In this document: one piece after another, positions 11,640 through 23,989 of the stretch
How positions within the stretch are numbered: position 1 is the first letter of the stretch
Layout of the letters: each line of letters begins with the position of its first letter
Source: Malus domestica
Lineage: Eukaryota; Streptophyta; Magnoliopsida; Rosales; Rosaceae
Length of the DNA: 64,000 nucleotides
NCBI RefSeq assembly: GCF_042453785.1
Contig: NC_091673.1
Location: 3,665,501 to 3,729,500 of the forward strand
Reading direction: 5' to 3'
Made by a program: the position numbers and the translations under genes
Notes under the pieces: generated by a model
Seen by the model: only the letters and a program-made list of their open reading frames with translations
Databases searched by the model: none
Told to the model about the DNA's origin: nothing

Positions 11640-13303
11640 AGTGGTAGCTGGTCGAGAGAGAGAGAGAGAGATACACAGAGCACAAAACGGAGAGTTCCAA
11701 TACAAGCAGAGGAACTGTTTTGTCAAATTAACTATGCTTTCCTTTTTAAAAAGGTTTTCACACCATTCGGGTTGGTTTTGTCATGACCTAGTACATACCA
11801 CTATTCAGTAGGGCCTTTTTCACTTTGTTTCTATTTTCTAACAATCTTATGAGTTTCACACCTCCAAATACTGATGGCGCATGTAAATCCTATTATCGAA
11901 GAAACTTATGCATAATAAGAATATTGTTAGGGTGGTGTTTTGAGCCAATTATACAATATCAAAGGCAAGTTTCTTTTCGTATAATATAAGTTTATTCTCG
12001 TATAACATTGTATTATTAGTTTGAGATGTTATAGTGAAATCACGAAAGATGCATGTATTTATTTTGCAAAATGATAATACGTCTTTTACCTTCAACCATG
12101 ACTCAACCCCTTTCTTTCCATTTGGAGAAAGAAATTATTCGATAGTTACATTGTGTGCTTTTCCATTCCATCACTTCCCAACCCCTGCATAGCTCAAAAG
12201 GTGAAAGACCACCTCATATGCGTCGATGAATCATTCATTTTGTAGGTCACATTTAAATTCTTTCTGCTTGATGAGCGACCAGCCTAGCAGGATTGAAAAC
12301 AATAACATGACCAGCTTCAAGACTCAATTTCCCATACCTGCCTTCAATCATCATAAGAAGCTACTACTTTTTTTGCCCTTCTTTTTTACTGGCACAGGCT
12401 TGATAGGCCTCTAATTCAGCTTGCTTATGCAAGTATTAGAAGCGCAACAAATGTTTTATAAAAAAAAAAACGCTTGAAAGTGAATCATGTGAAAGCATAT
12501 TATATGTGCTTCTGTAGGTTTGACATTAAGGGCTGTTTGGTGTTATTTTTAGAAGATTAAAAGCATTTTTTAATAATAAAAAAACACCATGAATGCGTTA
12601 GGGAAAAAATCTCAAAAGTGCTTCAAGCTAATAAACGCACTTTTTGGAGATACACATATCAGATGTATTTTCAAAAATCATTTCCAAGTGCTTTTATAAT
12701 AAGCACTTAGATTTTTAACAAAGATTTCAATGTATTATAATAAAAGCACTTATGTCGGACATTATTGCTTTCTAGATAAGCAATCTCAAATGAACACTAA
12801 ATAGGGTGGGATTTGAATAATTTTTGGGCCAGACTTTATAAGCAAACCAACACGTACCGATAAGCCATCCAAAATGGGTAAAAAATGGAAAAGAAAGATA
12901 AACGAACAAAATAATGGAACTTTTCGTTAAAGTTTATCGTACTTTTAATTTTAATAAAAAACCATATTTTTACATTAAAAATTCAATCTTGGTACCATTC
13001 ACTTTACCTTTTATATTTTCATTTTCTTTAAAACTCAAAGTTTTCAAACTTTTTTTCATTAGTTTTCCCATGAAATAAATCATTGCTTCCACGGTTACAC
13101 CTTATAGCGCACGCATAACAAAAAGCATGGCACTCCTGTAAACCTACTGCAAATTATACTCCAAGCGGCAGAAAACATGTTGTATGTATTGACGATGATA
13201 ATATAAAAGATGTGATATAAATATGATTGAGCATTTACTCTGGCTTAAGAAAAATGATGGAGCATTTACTCTGGCTTAAATTAATTACAGCATTTGGAGA
13301 GTA
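11640..13303. other. Spacer between RGF and gar2-like genes
   Basis: No coding region is supported. It holds the RGF-gene promoter (with a second GA tract at 11654-11670), an AAAGCAC-rich MITE remnant at about 12530-12800, and a diverged hAT MITE at 12916-13069. Near 13229-13279 a 20-bp unit GAGCATTTACTCTGGCTTAA occurs twice, 31 bp apart, in the 3' flank of the gar2-like gene. Confidence 0.5.
12916..13069 (+). mobile_element. hAT-type MITE, diverged copy
   Basis: Same family as the copies at 22304, 41773 and 49016. It shares TACATTAAAAATTCAATCTTGG, AACTCAAAGTTTTCAA and the TTCATTAGTTTTCC end. The left end is rearranged (ACTTTTCGTTAAAG). The flanking 8-mers match only partly, so the target duplication has decayed. 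Confidence 0.7.
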
Positions 13304-15889
13304 TCAGAATCTACAGCAAAGAAAACAACCCCTCCAACCCCTATGTTTACGCAAATGCCTCCTGTCAGCTTTCGCCATTCTAACCGGACTGCTGTTCCAC
13401 TCGGACTGTAATCTGCATGCCAAAGAGGGAATATGAATGTGGTGTCAGTTGTGTGTTCCAGGAACTTGATAGTGGTTAGAGAAACAAAAGAGAGGAAGGG
13501 GTTAGAGAGGTTACTCACACGGGGAAGGCAAAAGAGCGGGTGCTGGTGGTGCTGCTTTCTGATCGAAGGGAGACATTGCCAGAATAGGGACCTGAGGCTA
13601 TGAAATTCGAGAAATGACCAGCAGCTGAGAAACTCGACTCTCCTAGACCGCGCTGAAATTGGAGTGGAGCATTCTGTGTATCAGCATTCACATCTTCCCC
13701 CATGTATTGATATGAAGTTTCAGGAGCTAACCAATGTTGAACCTGGCTTGAAACGACTTTGGAATAAGAGATGTCATCAACCTTGGATGTATTTGAAGTT
13801 TCGGGACATTGACAGATGCCATTCTCAGGGCACTCATCTCTGGCAATAGTTGGAGAAGCTGAACAATGTTGAACTTGGCTCCAAACAATCTTTGAATCAG
13901 AAATGTCATCATCAACCTTGGCCGTATCTAAAATATCGAGATTTTGACAGACACCAATTTCAGGACACTCCTCATTTCCAGTAGCCACAGGTGGTAAACA
14001 ATGTTGAACATGGCTTGAAACAAGCATTGAATCAGAAATGTCATCATCAACATTGGACGTATTTCTAGTATCGAGATGTACACCATTCTCAGGACACTCT
14101 TCTCTTCCAGTAACCATGGGTGCTAAACACTGTTGAACTTGGCTGGGCACGACCTCTGAATCAGAGATATTGTCATTTTTGACATCATGACCATCATCAT
14201 GTAAAGGCATATCGCAGACACCAATTTGAGGACGCGCATCTGCGGTAATGGATACATGTGCTGAAGCATCGAAACCAGAAATAATGTTTCTGTTCTCTGC
14301 CTTTCTATCACCAAGAAGGCACTGTGATTCCTCAGCTGCAGAAACCAATACTTCCTTCTCAACATGGTTAGACCCTTCAGTTTCTGAAACCAAAGTAGGG
14401 CTCTCGGTCTTTGCTATTTCACTTGAAACCTGCATTGAAACCACAGGAAACCACATCAAATTCCTACTTTCTTGTCTATAGCTTATATGCACAAGTATAC
14501 TTTTCCTAAACATGAAGCTGAGAGTCTAACTTCCACTGAGAATTTTTTTGGTTGCTCGTAGCAAGTAAAACTGTCAGTAACGCTGCATAATTGCAGCAAA
14601 AACATAGGTCATCGTTGCAACAACCACTTAACGCACACAAATGGAAATTTGCAAAAGCAGTTATCTTTTTCATTATTTATCCTATGAAGAATAATCTTTT
14701 ACGCACAAACTAGTTTCCACTCTTAGTGTTGCAGACATTAAAATATGCAACAATACAAACTTGGAGTTAGAGATATACCTGAACAGTCTCTTGTTTGGCT
14801 TCATTACTGTCCTTATTAGAAGACTTAGACTGGGGGTTCCCTTCACCCAACTCTTGCACTGCCAGCACATTTGCAGGGGACGAAATTTCTTTGGACACGT
14901 CAATTGCGATCTTCTCCGAATTTATAGCATCGCCTCTCTCCATCAGATCCTTGGAATTGCGAGGAATGGAAAATACCTTCTCTAAATCATTATTTGTAAT
15001 AGATTTAAAGCCGTCAGGAATGGTCGTAACGATGTCCAATTGTTCTTCAAGCATTTGCTTATTCTGATCCTCATCAGGAGATAAATAGGTGCAGCATGCC
15101 TCCTCATCCATGCCAGTTTCAACCCAGTTCTTGTCTTGGGAAGGCATTCCCTCATCAATACATATGTCCTTAATTGTATTACAACTGCTGTCTTTGTAAC
15201 AAACTATCAATTCTGGAAGCTCACATTCTGTAACACTTTTGTCCATAAAATAATCCGATTCCTTCTCTAATGCTTCAAAATTTTCAGAAGAACGAGCATA
15301 TGGTGACCCAAAACCTTTTACTGCTGCGTCTTCATTACTATTTTCCAAGTCATCCAGAATCTTTGAGCAGTCAAAATTTGATACAGAAAAGCCATTTCTC
15401 ATACAAGGTACTTGACCAGCATCTTCTTCATTGACCTCTGAACCACACGAAACCCTGTTCTGACTTTCCTTCATGGTCCAATTTATTGACTGTAATCCCG
15501 CGGTGTCCAAAGTAATGTCATTGCAATTAAAAGGATTAGAATCAGGCTTGTGGCTTATAGATAAGTGGCCAAACACTGGTTCTCTCTCTGCAAGACATCA
15601 AAGCAAACCATCAGTGCCAGAGAAACCTGAGCATTATGGCATTCATTTTCTACCTACTAAGAACACATTGCAGATGAGTATTATATAACTCTGAAACTAC
15701 GTCATGAAAAGCTGAAATAGAGGCACAATCGAGAAAATAGCCCTACGCAACGTAACATAAGATATCAAGATAAAACTACACAGAACACTACAAAAGTTCA
15801 TAAATAAGATGTCTGCTGCACCTGCAAGAGTTCAATAACAAAGTGGTCAAAACCGAAATGAAAAATAACCAGTGATTACCAAGTTTCAT
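13304..15889 (-). CDS. Plant-specific 'gar2-related' protein with internal repeats, 612 aa
   Basis: Exons: 15889-15880 (only 10 coding nt, MKL plus one base), 15587-14779, 14429-13519, 13412-13304. The CDS is 1,839 nt in one frame. Homologues, such as the product I recall for At2g03810, are annotated '18S pre-ribosomal assembly protein gar2-related', but no biochemical role is established. Conserved blocks: REPVFGHLSISHKPDSNPFN at the start, MDKSVTECELPEL and IKDICIDEG around residues 118-150, and the C-terminal block FPVLQSEWNSSPVRMAKAD then HRGWRGCFLCCRF. Residues about 360-530 hold four imperfect copies of a ~44-residue unit (DDISDSxxVxSxVQHC...EECPENG). The protein is acidic and probably disordered. 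The start is chosen because a 10-nt exon with donor G|GTAATC gives the only matching phase; the C-terminal frame is chosen by recalled homology. The N-terminal exon is the least certain part. Confidence 0.82.
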
Positions 15890-15892
15890 GGA

Positions 15893-15955
15893 TTACATAG
15901 ATTGAGGAAAGCTGGAGAAAGCTTCAAAGCTACGGCTACGGATACTTTCAAGCAT
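15893..15955 (-). promoter_or_regulatory. Upstream ORF (20 codons) directly before the gar2-like start
   Basis: ATG at 15955 opens a 20-residue frame (MLESIRSRSFEAFSSFPQSM) that stops at 15893, three bases before the proposed main ATG at 15889. It is in the same frame as the main start. It lies in the leader if the 10-nt coding exon is right. A terminating uORF this close would be expected to restrain translation by re-initiation limits; this is inference. Confidence 0.5.
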
Positions 15956-16089
15956 GGACCCTGCCCATCCAAATGCAATTTACAGAGGTTAGCAAAAAAA
16001 TTCAATGCAATCCCGCTTTGAAAAAATTTATAACAGGGAAGCTAAACAGAAGCAAGGATGCTCAAGTTATAGAAATAAAACGCGAAGAG

Positions 16090-16425
16090 GGTGGTTTGGA
16101 AGTGAGGTGCTTAAAAAAAAAGCACCCATGAAAAAAAGCTGTGAGGGTTTTAGGTGTTTGGTAAACTGAAAAAAAAAAGGCTTATTTTGGAAGCTGCTGT
16201 GAGAATAAGCTGAAGCTGCTATTTGCAGCTTTGGAAAACTAGCTTTTTTTCATAGCATATGGAGCTACAGTGCTTCTTTAATGAAAATACCCACTACAGA
16301 CTACTTTTTTTTCCAAAAGCACTTTTACAAAAAAATTTACCAAACACTCTGCTGATTTATTTCACAGCCGCTTATTATTCTCACAGCAGTTTTTTTTCAA
16401 AGCCCAGCAATACCAAACCAGCCCA
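16090..16425. mobile_element. Hairpin MITE in the 5' intron of the gar2-like gene
   Basis: The segment begins with GGTTTGGAAGTGAGGTGCTT and ends with GCAATACCAAACCAGCCC, forming inverted ends. Inside are matching arms with AAAAGCAC, CTGCTGTGAGAATAAGC and, inverted, GCTTATTATTCTCACAGCAG. A relative lies at 62148-62285. No coding capacity. Superfamily probably hAT or Harbinger, not resolved. Confidence 0.65.
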
Positions 16426-16754
16426 CAATCTCAAGACTCGGCGCAAAATCTGAAAGATGTGTCAAAGCGTAAATGAACCAATGTAAACAAGATGTTGGAG
16501 AAAAACAGGAGAGTCAACAAAAACTGTTAAATACTTGAAGAGAATCCCCAACTTATCAGGAAAATAAAATTGAAAGGGCTGCTAAACAACTCACTTCAAT
16601 AATTAATAGCCAGAAGTTTCCCACAACTACCTCTTTTTCTATACATTATTAAGGAAGGAATGGATTGATTAATGGTGGATTACAAGATAGCAGCCCTAAA
16701 ACCAACCTAAAGAAACAAAAGAAAATTATCACAGCAGGCCCTCATGTGTAAACA

Positions 16755-16885
16755 AACATTACCCCATTAAGTGGGGTCGGCTGTATAAATCCTATAAAAT
16801 CATTGTACTCGGTTTTGTGCGTCTTTCGGTAACTCCAACTATTCAATATCTTTTCTTAAATCTCTTTCTAAGTCTTCCTACGTCT
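16755..16885 (-). mobile_element. LINE 3'-end fragment
   Basis: On the minus strand it reads GGAAGACTTAGAAAGAGATT, ...CAATGATTTTATAGGATTTATACAG and CCGACCCCACTTAATGGGG. This is the 3' tail of plant LINE ORF2 as in the copy at 1480-1660. The usual TTG-repeat tail is absent. It lies in the 5' intron region of the gar2-like gene. Confidence 0.6.
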
Positions 16886-17449
16886 TTCTCATGTGTAAAC
16901 AAAAACGAAAAATACAAATGCCACCCATCGAGTTTTTCATCACAGATAGGATAAAATAAAAAACAATACACACATATATATATATATATATATTCATAGG
17001 AAAACAAAAAAGAGTATCAGAAATAGTAAAGCTAAACGTGAAGCCAAAAACGAGGGAGACAGAAATTGATACTCAAAAAACTTTGGTAGACACCATGGAG
17101 CCCTAAAGTCAGTTCTCATCCTACAAAAAGACAAAGGGTAAAATGTCCCAACATTTTGAGACCCCAACAAAAAGTTACGAACTTTCAACAGCTAAAAAAT
17201 GAATATTAAAATCAAAAGTCTTAAGAGACCCTTCCTTTAAAGATTCTCAGTTCTCAACCCACCCATTTGTCAGGCAACACGCTCATCAGATCCAACTGGT
17301 TGGAATCCAAGGAAAAGAAAACAAAACCCCAGACTACGAAATCTACAGAAAACCCCAGATGGGCAAATTTGTAAAGAAAAAAAACCCAAAAAACAAAAGT
17401 TGGGGGAATAAGAAAGATCCAAATCAGATCCCAGAAGATAAAAAATTAT

Positions 17450-18400
17450 AAGAAAGTCAGTACCCTTTCAATCTGGCAGTACAGAAACCAGCAGCTTTCT
17501 CTTCCTCTCTTCAGAAGCAACTACAACCAGAAGAAAATAACCCCAAATGAAAAAGGATCGGTCCCAAAAATCAAAAAAATTCAATCCAATTGAGAGCAAC
17601 AAAAACCCATTTCTTATAATTTCAGATCGTAAAAACAGTATTATATTCTGCAGAGAAATTGGCAGAGAGAGAGAGAGAGAATGAACCTTAGCTCCCAGAA
17701 CAGAGAGAGAAATATTCTGTAGTTGAATTAAAGTTTCAATAAAAATGATTAATCAGAGAGCCAAAAAGGAGTAGGCTTTGGAAGAAAGTTTGATGAGAGA
17801 GAGAGGAGTGAGAGGAGAGAGATGAGAGAGAGAGAGTTCAAAGGGGAGTCAAAAATGGTTAAACGGATTTTATTTTATTTTCTTCTTCTTCTCTCCTAAT
17901 TAATAGGCATTGGTTTCAGCATTTAATATCTCAATTCATTTCACCTCCTCACGTCTTACCTGTCAACCACTTTCCTTTCCGTCACTTTCCCATGAAAATC
18001 CCCGCAAAATTTTCCTTCCTTCCAAACAGACCTCACCGCCCCATGATCACGACACCAATCGCCAAACCCCGTGCTGAAAACAAGTAAAGGCCGGAACTTT
18101 GAGTCTTTGACTCGCCGGAAACGCTGACGCCGTAAACTTGGGAATGTTAGGCTGTGTGACGGATCAGGGGAGCAGAGAATGCGGAGTCAAACTGCTTCTG
18201 CTCTGCTCTGCTCTGCAACCCAATTCGGCAGTCAATGAGCTCCTCTGTTTCTCTCTCTCTCTCTCTGTTTCTTTCTCTCTCTAGAGTCGATAGAATAAGT
18301 CCATGATCGCTTCAGGGATCCAAAGTTCTTTTATTTTCTGGAGGTATTTATATAATATACCTCTGTGGGACCCAATTCGTTTCATCCTCTCCACTCTCAA
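17450..18400 (-). promoter_or_regulatory. Probable 5' leader and promoter of the gar2-like gene
   Basis: Minus-strand reading gives a CT-rich leader (GA tracts at 17667-17682 and 17801-17835). There are possible leader-intron donors near 17688 (GCTAAG|GTTCATT) and near 17461 (AAAGG|GTACTG). CT/GA-rich leaders are common in plants. The transcription start is not determinable from sequence alone. Confidence 0.4.
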
Positions 18401-18860
18401 AGTCTCTGTGTTGGCGATCACCAACCGTCAGTTTTCTCTGATTAGACTGCGAGCGACAAATCTGAGCCGTTAAATTGATACGAAATACGGTTTATCCTCA
18501 CCCAATAAGTCTTCATTGTATGAGTTAAATCTAAGACCTCTTCTAAACAAGTGAAGACAAAATCCTTGACTAGTTGCGTGCAATGTGGGTCGAGTTTCAA
18601 AGGGCTCGTTGATATTACTTTTAGAATAACTAAAATTGGTTTCATCAAAAATCACATATAATTGCGTTTAGCAAAAAGAGTTTCATTCAAAAGCAATCTC
18701 AATCGAGCCCAAGTTTGGTATTGCCAATGCGGGTTTGCGGTGCAGGGGATTACAACTCTGGGGAGTAATCTGAAAGGGAGCTTTTTACTTTCTGTCATCA
18801 ACTGTGTTTTGGTTGGCTGCTAGCACACGTGTAGGCGGAATGTGTACTTGCTAATGTGCG

Positions 18861-18905
18861 CCGGGGGCGGGTGGCGGGTGGCGGGTGGCGGGGGGCGGGA
18901 GTGGG
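18861..18905 (+). repeat. GGCGGGT tandem repeat with G-quadruplex potential
   Basis: A G-rich array reads GGGGGCGGG, then three TGGCGGG units, then GGGGGGCGGGAGTGGG. It has at least six G-runs of three or more separated by 1-4 bases, which satisfies the standard intramolecular G4 pattern. It is isolated in AT-rich spacer. Confidence 0.85.
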
Positions 18906-19557
18906 AACCGCAAAGCTTTCTTGTTGGTACTCGGCAAGATGGACGGAATTGATGCAAAAAGCAAAGGTGGTGTCATAATGGATTGAATTCCATGCCAAAT
19001 CGACGGCCATTATTTACCGAAATTGTGTTTGTCTATTTGGTACAATTGATTGTTATTGCATGCTTCACGGGTTCCAAATCATCCCCAAAACTAATTGATC
19101 TGGGGTTCATCTTGGCTGGTCCATATCCTTCCAATACATTTTTCAGGATGTTCAGAATACGAAATGGTACACTACATATTCATCTCTCTTATTCCAACCC
19201 TACATATTAATGTACAAGTATAAAGACACTTGAAAATTAACTTTCTTTTACATATATAATGATATAAAGTGCAACGCTCTATATTTTAAGCATGTTAAAA
19301 AATTTGTTCATCGATACAAATGTTTCGATAATAACAAGTTCAATAACACATTGCCACCAAATATTCTATATAAAATAAAATAGTAATGAGAAGCCAAAAG
19401 ATTACATAAAAACTGAACCTCTAGGAAAAGTATTTTTTCCAAACCCAACAATTTAATTTTTTTTATTGTATTTGAAATACAAAAACATATGACTTACTAT
19501 TTTACTTGAACTAAAGCAGTATACATCAACCACGTCATTTGCCTTATCAAAGTACCA

Positions 19558-19559
<2 letters not shown>

Positions 19560-19593
<34 letters not shown>
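19560..19593. repeat. (CA)n microsatellite
   Basis: Uninterrupted CA dinucleotides, about 17 units. Confidence 0.95.
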
Positions 19594-19595
<2 letters not shown>

Positions 19596-20409
19596 CGTGA
19601 TTTGGGTTTTAAGTACGTCTGAAAAATGTATCCTTCGAGACCAAAACACAAGCATCAACTGAGCAGCTAGCAAGCAAGCAAGCAAGCAACGTGAAAACGG
19701 ATCGATGTTTCCTTGAGAATAATAGTCCTAGGACTCTAGTACAACTGCAACTACGAGAGGATATGGATTTGTTGGTGAATCTCCAACTGCACCAATATTG
19801 ATATTGATATTAATACATTGAACAAGTAGCTACGCTAGCTAGTGAGTTTGTTAGGATACGTGCATGCATGCTGGCATATCTGATAAGGAAGTCAGTCGGT
19901 GGATTGATCTCACTAGTTTTTGGCACTGCTCTCAAATCTGGTCAAGCAAATGTATGGATTATAAGATTAATCCTGCATGTTATCTCACGGATTAGAATGA
20001 TCAAGTAGGTATAGGGTAGGTGACGCCTTCATCCTTTATGAGCATTAAGCAACGAGGTGATGATTTTAAACAATTTTATGACTATATAATAGTGACTCAT
20101 ACTTTTGGCAAATATGATCCTTATATATTGACTTATATATACACAGTTTCAATAATAAGTACGAAATTTTGTGAATCGACTATAAAGAGTTTTGAGTATT
20201 TGTATCCTAGTATTGTTCATATATTTCCCATACGGCCCACACTAGCATTGCACATATCATCAGTTAACAGATTTTGTAATGGCAGGTGGTACATAGCTAC
20301 AAAACACAAAATTTGGGTGGTAAGTTGTAAAATATTGTAATTCAGGTGGTATTTGGCACTATTTGCACATTTTTCTAAAAGTTCTGATAGTATTTACGCA
20401 AATTTCTCA

Positions 20410-20412
<3 letters not shown>

Positions 20413-20462
<50 letters not shown>
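20413..20462. repeat. (AT)n microsatellite, about 25 units
   Basis: Perfect AT dinucleotide tract in spacer. Confidence 0.95.
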
Positions 20463-20464
<2 letters not shown>

Positions 20465-22303
20465 CCACCCGTTACATGCAATTTCTTCATTATTTATTCA
20501 ATTATTTAAAAAAAAAAACTGGCCTGGATCGCATCGGATGCATGCATATGTATCAATTTAAAGGGCTTTACATTTAAATATCTCTGCATGTGTATCAGTT
20601 TATTATTACATGGGGATTCCAAAACTCTCCTTTTGCTTAACTTCTTTAATTTGTATTTTTTGTTTTGTGAGTTTCTTTGCTTTTTATGTTTTTATTTTTT
20701 GTTCTGCATATTGCTTCTTCTATTTTTTTTATTTGTCTCTACTGCATGTGGCCGTATGGGAATCCCAACTGAATTCTCATGAAATATAAATTTATAGGTA
20801 GGGATACTATGATGGAAGTAACAGTATCCAATGTGCGTTTGCATTTGCAATATTAAATATTTGGGAGTTCAACTTCTTCTATGTCGTTCTCAAGGAAGGA
20901 AACCTAAATAAAATATGACTCATGCATCTTTTTGTTGTCTTCATGCAATGGAGCGTTGGGAGAATATATCTGTGTGTATTTTTATTTTCCTTACCATCTG
21001 TTAATATTTTTGCATATTTGCGGATGTGTGTGGTTCTGTCGTCTACCATCATCCAACCATCACCAAGGCTTGCTGCACCACTTCCACGCCGCCGTTCCAT
21101 CGCCGACAGACTGTAGCGCCATCGCACCGCTTTGCTGAATGTTTCGTCTAACATGGATAAACAAGATTTTCAATACAACAGTTTAATCATTCCAAAGCCC
21201 ATGATCCATGGATATATCAGTGGGAAGTTTTCTGCAACTCCCCGAGACTAGATTCAGTTTCACCCTTGCAAATAAGTTCGTCTCGTATTATATAATATGA
21301 CATTTTATATTACAATTGGAAGTGCAGTGGTGTATGTACTCAATGGCAAAGAGAACGCATATTCGATATGGCGGTGCAGCAAGACGGAAGTGGAGCAGCG
21401 AGACGCCTGAAGTGGAGCGATGGTGCGACTTGCGACCGCAAAGTTTGGGAACGATGGTGCTGGACTTTTGATCAATTAGGTTTTAAGTGTTCTTATTTTC
21501 TTCCTAAAATTGATTAACCCTCAATTACTTTTTATTGAAAAGATGTAATTAAATCCAAGTTGGAATTGAGTAGTTAAATTTTAATGCCATGGCAAACGCT
21601 ACATGATTTGGTACTCAAATTTGGTGCACAAGATTGATACCCGAAGCAATATTATACAATCTAAAATTGTAAATAGAAAAGCCACACTGAGTCAATTAAA
21701 CAAATGAACAGGTGGACTGAGTCGACCGACGTTAGCCTCTCTTTTTTAATAATGAAAAAACTTTTCTGGTAGCAGCTGGAGGCTGGAGAGTTCAGTCACC
21801 ATTCAACGAAAACAAATCACAAGAGAAAAATGGGAGTCGATAGCTTTTAAAGCTTGTACACCTTCATGAATAATATCTCACCATAACTATATGGTTATAT
21901 AAATGTATATATGTGCATGCAAACCAAATTTTCAAACTTTAGTTTGTTGAAAATGTTCTGTGCTTGGACTAAGAACATGAGATTTGATTTCCACGCCAAA
22001 CTTAATTAATAAATAATTGTCTTGTAATATAATTAGGGATGACTGAATGATTAATCATAATGTAATCGTTCACATTTAGTCAATCGAAGAATTTATAAAC
22101 AAGGCAAATCTAAGAGTGAAATTAAATAGGAATTATCTTTAGTTTTTATAACAAACTAGCTAGTTGGAGTTGTTGTCATAATAGGTCATGGCATGCAACC
22201 AACCATGCAAATATATTATGAGAATATATAATTTCATACTTACAACTTACAATCACGATCAACTTTTTTCGTCGAAGGAGAACATCAACTACTTATTCTT
22301 TTT

Positions 22304-22458
22304 AGGGAACTTTAACGAAAAGCACCCGATACTGTTCACTTTAACGAAAAACCACATTTTTACACTAAAAAGTCAATCTTGGTACTATTCACTTTACCCT
22401 TTATTTTGTCCTTATCATTAAAACTCAAAGTTTTCAAGCCCTTTTCATTAGTTTTCCT
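22304..22458 (+). mobile_element. hAT-type MITE, 155 bp, with perfect 8-bp target duplication
   Basis: Begins AGGGAACTTTAACGAAAAG and ends TTCATTAGTTTTCCT; the ends are imperfect inverted repeats. It is flanked by TTCTTTTT at 22296-22303 and again at 22459-22466. An 8-bp duplication is the hAT hallmark. No coding capacity; nearly identical to the copy at 41773-41927. Confidence 0.88.
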
Positions 22459-22559
22459 TTCTTTTTAATGGTCACACAATTAACTATATTTATGAAAACA
22501 GATTGACTTTTTTATATTAGTCATCTCGGTTCTTGTAAACCATACATAATGTGTCAATG

Positions 22560-22682
22560 AGGGTTTGTTGAGATAGTGAGGATATGGTTCTCTTTGTTAG
22601 ATCAACGTCTAGATTCGAGTCTCGCTTCTAGTAATCCCTCTTAGTGTGTGATTTGTATTAAAAAAAAAAAAAAAAAAAAAAA
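22560..22682 (+). mobile_element. Possible SINE with poly(A) tail
   Basis: A B-box-like stretch GATTCGAGTCTCG at about 22614 lies some 40 bp upstream of a poly(A) run at 22659-22682. The A-box-like part is weak (TTGTTGAGATAGTGAGG). The poly(A) end and the box make a degenerate tRNA-derived SINE plausible but not proven. Confidence 0.35.
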
Positions 22683-23644
22683 CTAAGACCCCATCTATAA
22701 GTCCTCAAAAAGACTTGTGATATGTCGTGGCCCTGAAATGGGATAACTTCCCCTCTCCCTAATGATAAATGATGTTAAAAGTCTGTTTGATATAACGTTT
22801 AGCTTTTTATTTTTTGTGTTAGTGATATAGGGGTAATACGTACATAGACAAAACGTATAAGTCATACAATAAGAAATGAGTCAGCTACGATTATATATTG
22901 AACTCGCATCCATTGAAATCAAAATTGAGATTTTCATTTATAAGTGGCAAGATTATCTTTAAAATTGAAGTATTATGTTTAAGGAAAGATGTATTTATAA
23001 TTTTATATACATGAAATAATAAGGTACCCCACCTTCAGTTCTTAACAATTCAAATAAGAAAAACAACCACTATTGGCGTTACCTCTACCAACATGACTAT
23101 ATAAGTAGTACTTATTTTTATTTTTTATTATTATATAAAATGAATCCGATTTCATCACAACAATCCTTTTTGAAAGCCGGAGAAACAATATTTCTGCTGT
23201 TCCATGAGCAATCATTTCATACCAACTCCCCTACCCAAACAAATTAATTCCACCAAATTAATTAATAAAAATACCTATAATTTGGACCACAAATCTATCA
23301 ATTCTCTCGTTTTAGTATGAACTTAAATCTACTCACCAACATGACCAGTACCAACAATTCCACTAAAAATACAACACGTCGGACACATACAGACCAACAA
23401 AATCTGGTACAAGATTGCGTGCCTAATTTTCTTCCAATCAAACATTAATTTCATAGAGTTCCCACCAAACCATGCTATATAATCATAAAGACAAAACACT
23501 ATGCATGCATGCATATGTGTCCAGTTCTACATGCATTCGTTATTACCGAGATTCATAACTTCAGTGATAGAACACCTTACTCTAGCACCAAGACAAGAAT
23601 CTGACCCTCGTTCTTCTCATGTCTGAACCGCTAGACGATGGGGG

Positions 23645-23875
23645 ATACTTACGCGGACAAGAATTGTCTGCCCTCTCCATTTTTAGTGCCCTTTTGTATT
23701 TTCTTGTTTTATGTGGTCATGATTAAGTCACGTCAATATTTTATATTATTTTTTTATTGAGATAATAAGACAAAAATAAATAATAATATAAAATGTTGAC
23801 GTGGCTTAACCGTGACCACACAAACAGGAGGCCACAGAGGGCACCGGAAGTGGGAGGGCAGACAATCCTTGTCCT
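23645..23875. mobile_element. Palindromic MITE, copy 1 (GGACAAG...CTTGTCC)
   Basis: Ends GGACAAGAATTGTCTGCCCTC and GAGGGCAGACAATCCTTGTCC are complementary. Inside, GTCACGTCAATATTTTATATT pairs with AATATAAAATGTTGACGTGGC. A second copy lies at 41260-41475. Not coding. Confidence 0.75.
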
Positions 23876-23989
23876 ACTTACGCAACCACCATCAAATAAA
23901 TTAAATAAAGGAGAAATTAGGTTCTCATCCTTCATTTTGCTACTCTATTTATTAAAATCCTATTCCTTTTCATTTTTTTATCAATGTCT

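Larger units (their letters stand above)
18906..22295. other. Gene-poor AT-rich spacer with microsatellites
   Basis: No gene is supported. It holds an AC microsatellite (19560-19593), an AGCA run near 19672-19688, and an AT tract (20413-20462). Two GC-richer islands at 21040-21140 and 21340-21470 share inverted motifs (ACCATC/GATGGT, GCTGCACCAC/GGTGCAGCA) and may be the arms of a decayed element. The short open frames here have no recognisable content. Confidence 0.5.

Noticed and set aside
13285..13518. Minus-strand frame ending GGVVFFAVDSDTLQML as the C-terminus of the gar2-like protein
   Set aside because: Reachable only with a secondary acceptor; the main acceptor at 13413 gives LQSEWNSSPVRMAKAD...CCRF, which matches my recollection of conserved homologues.
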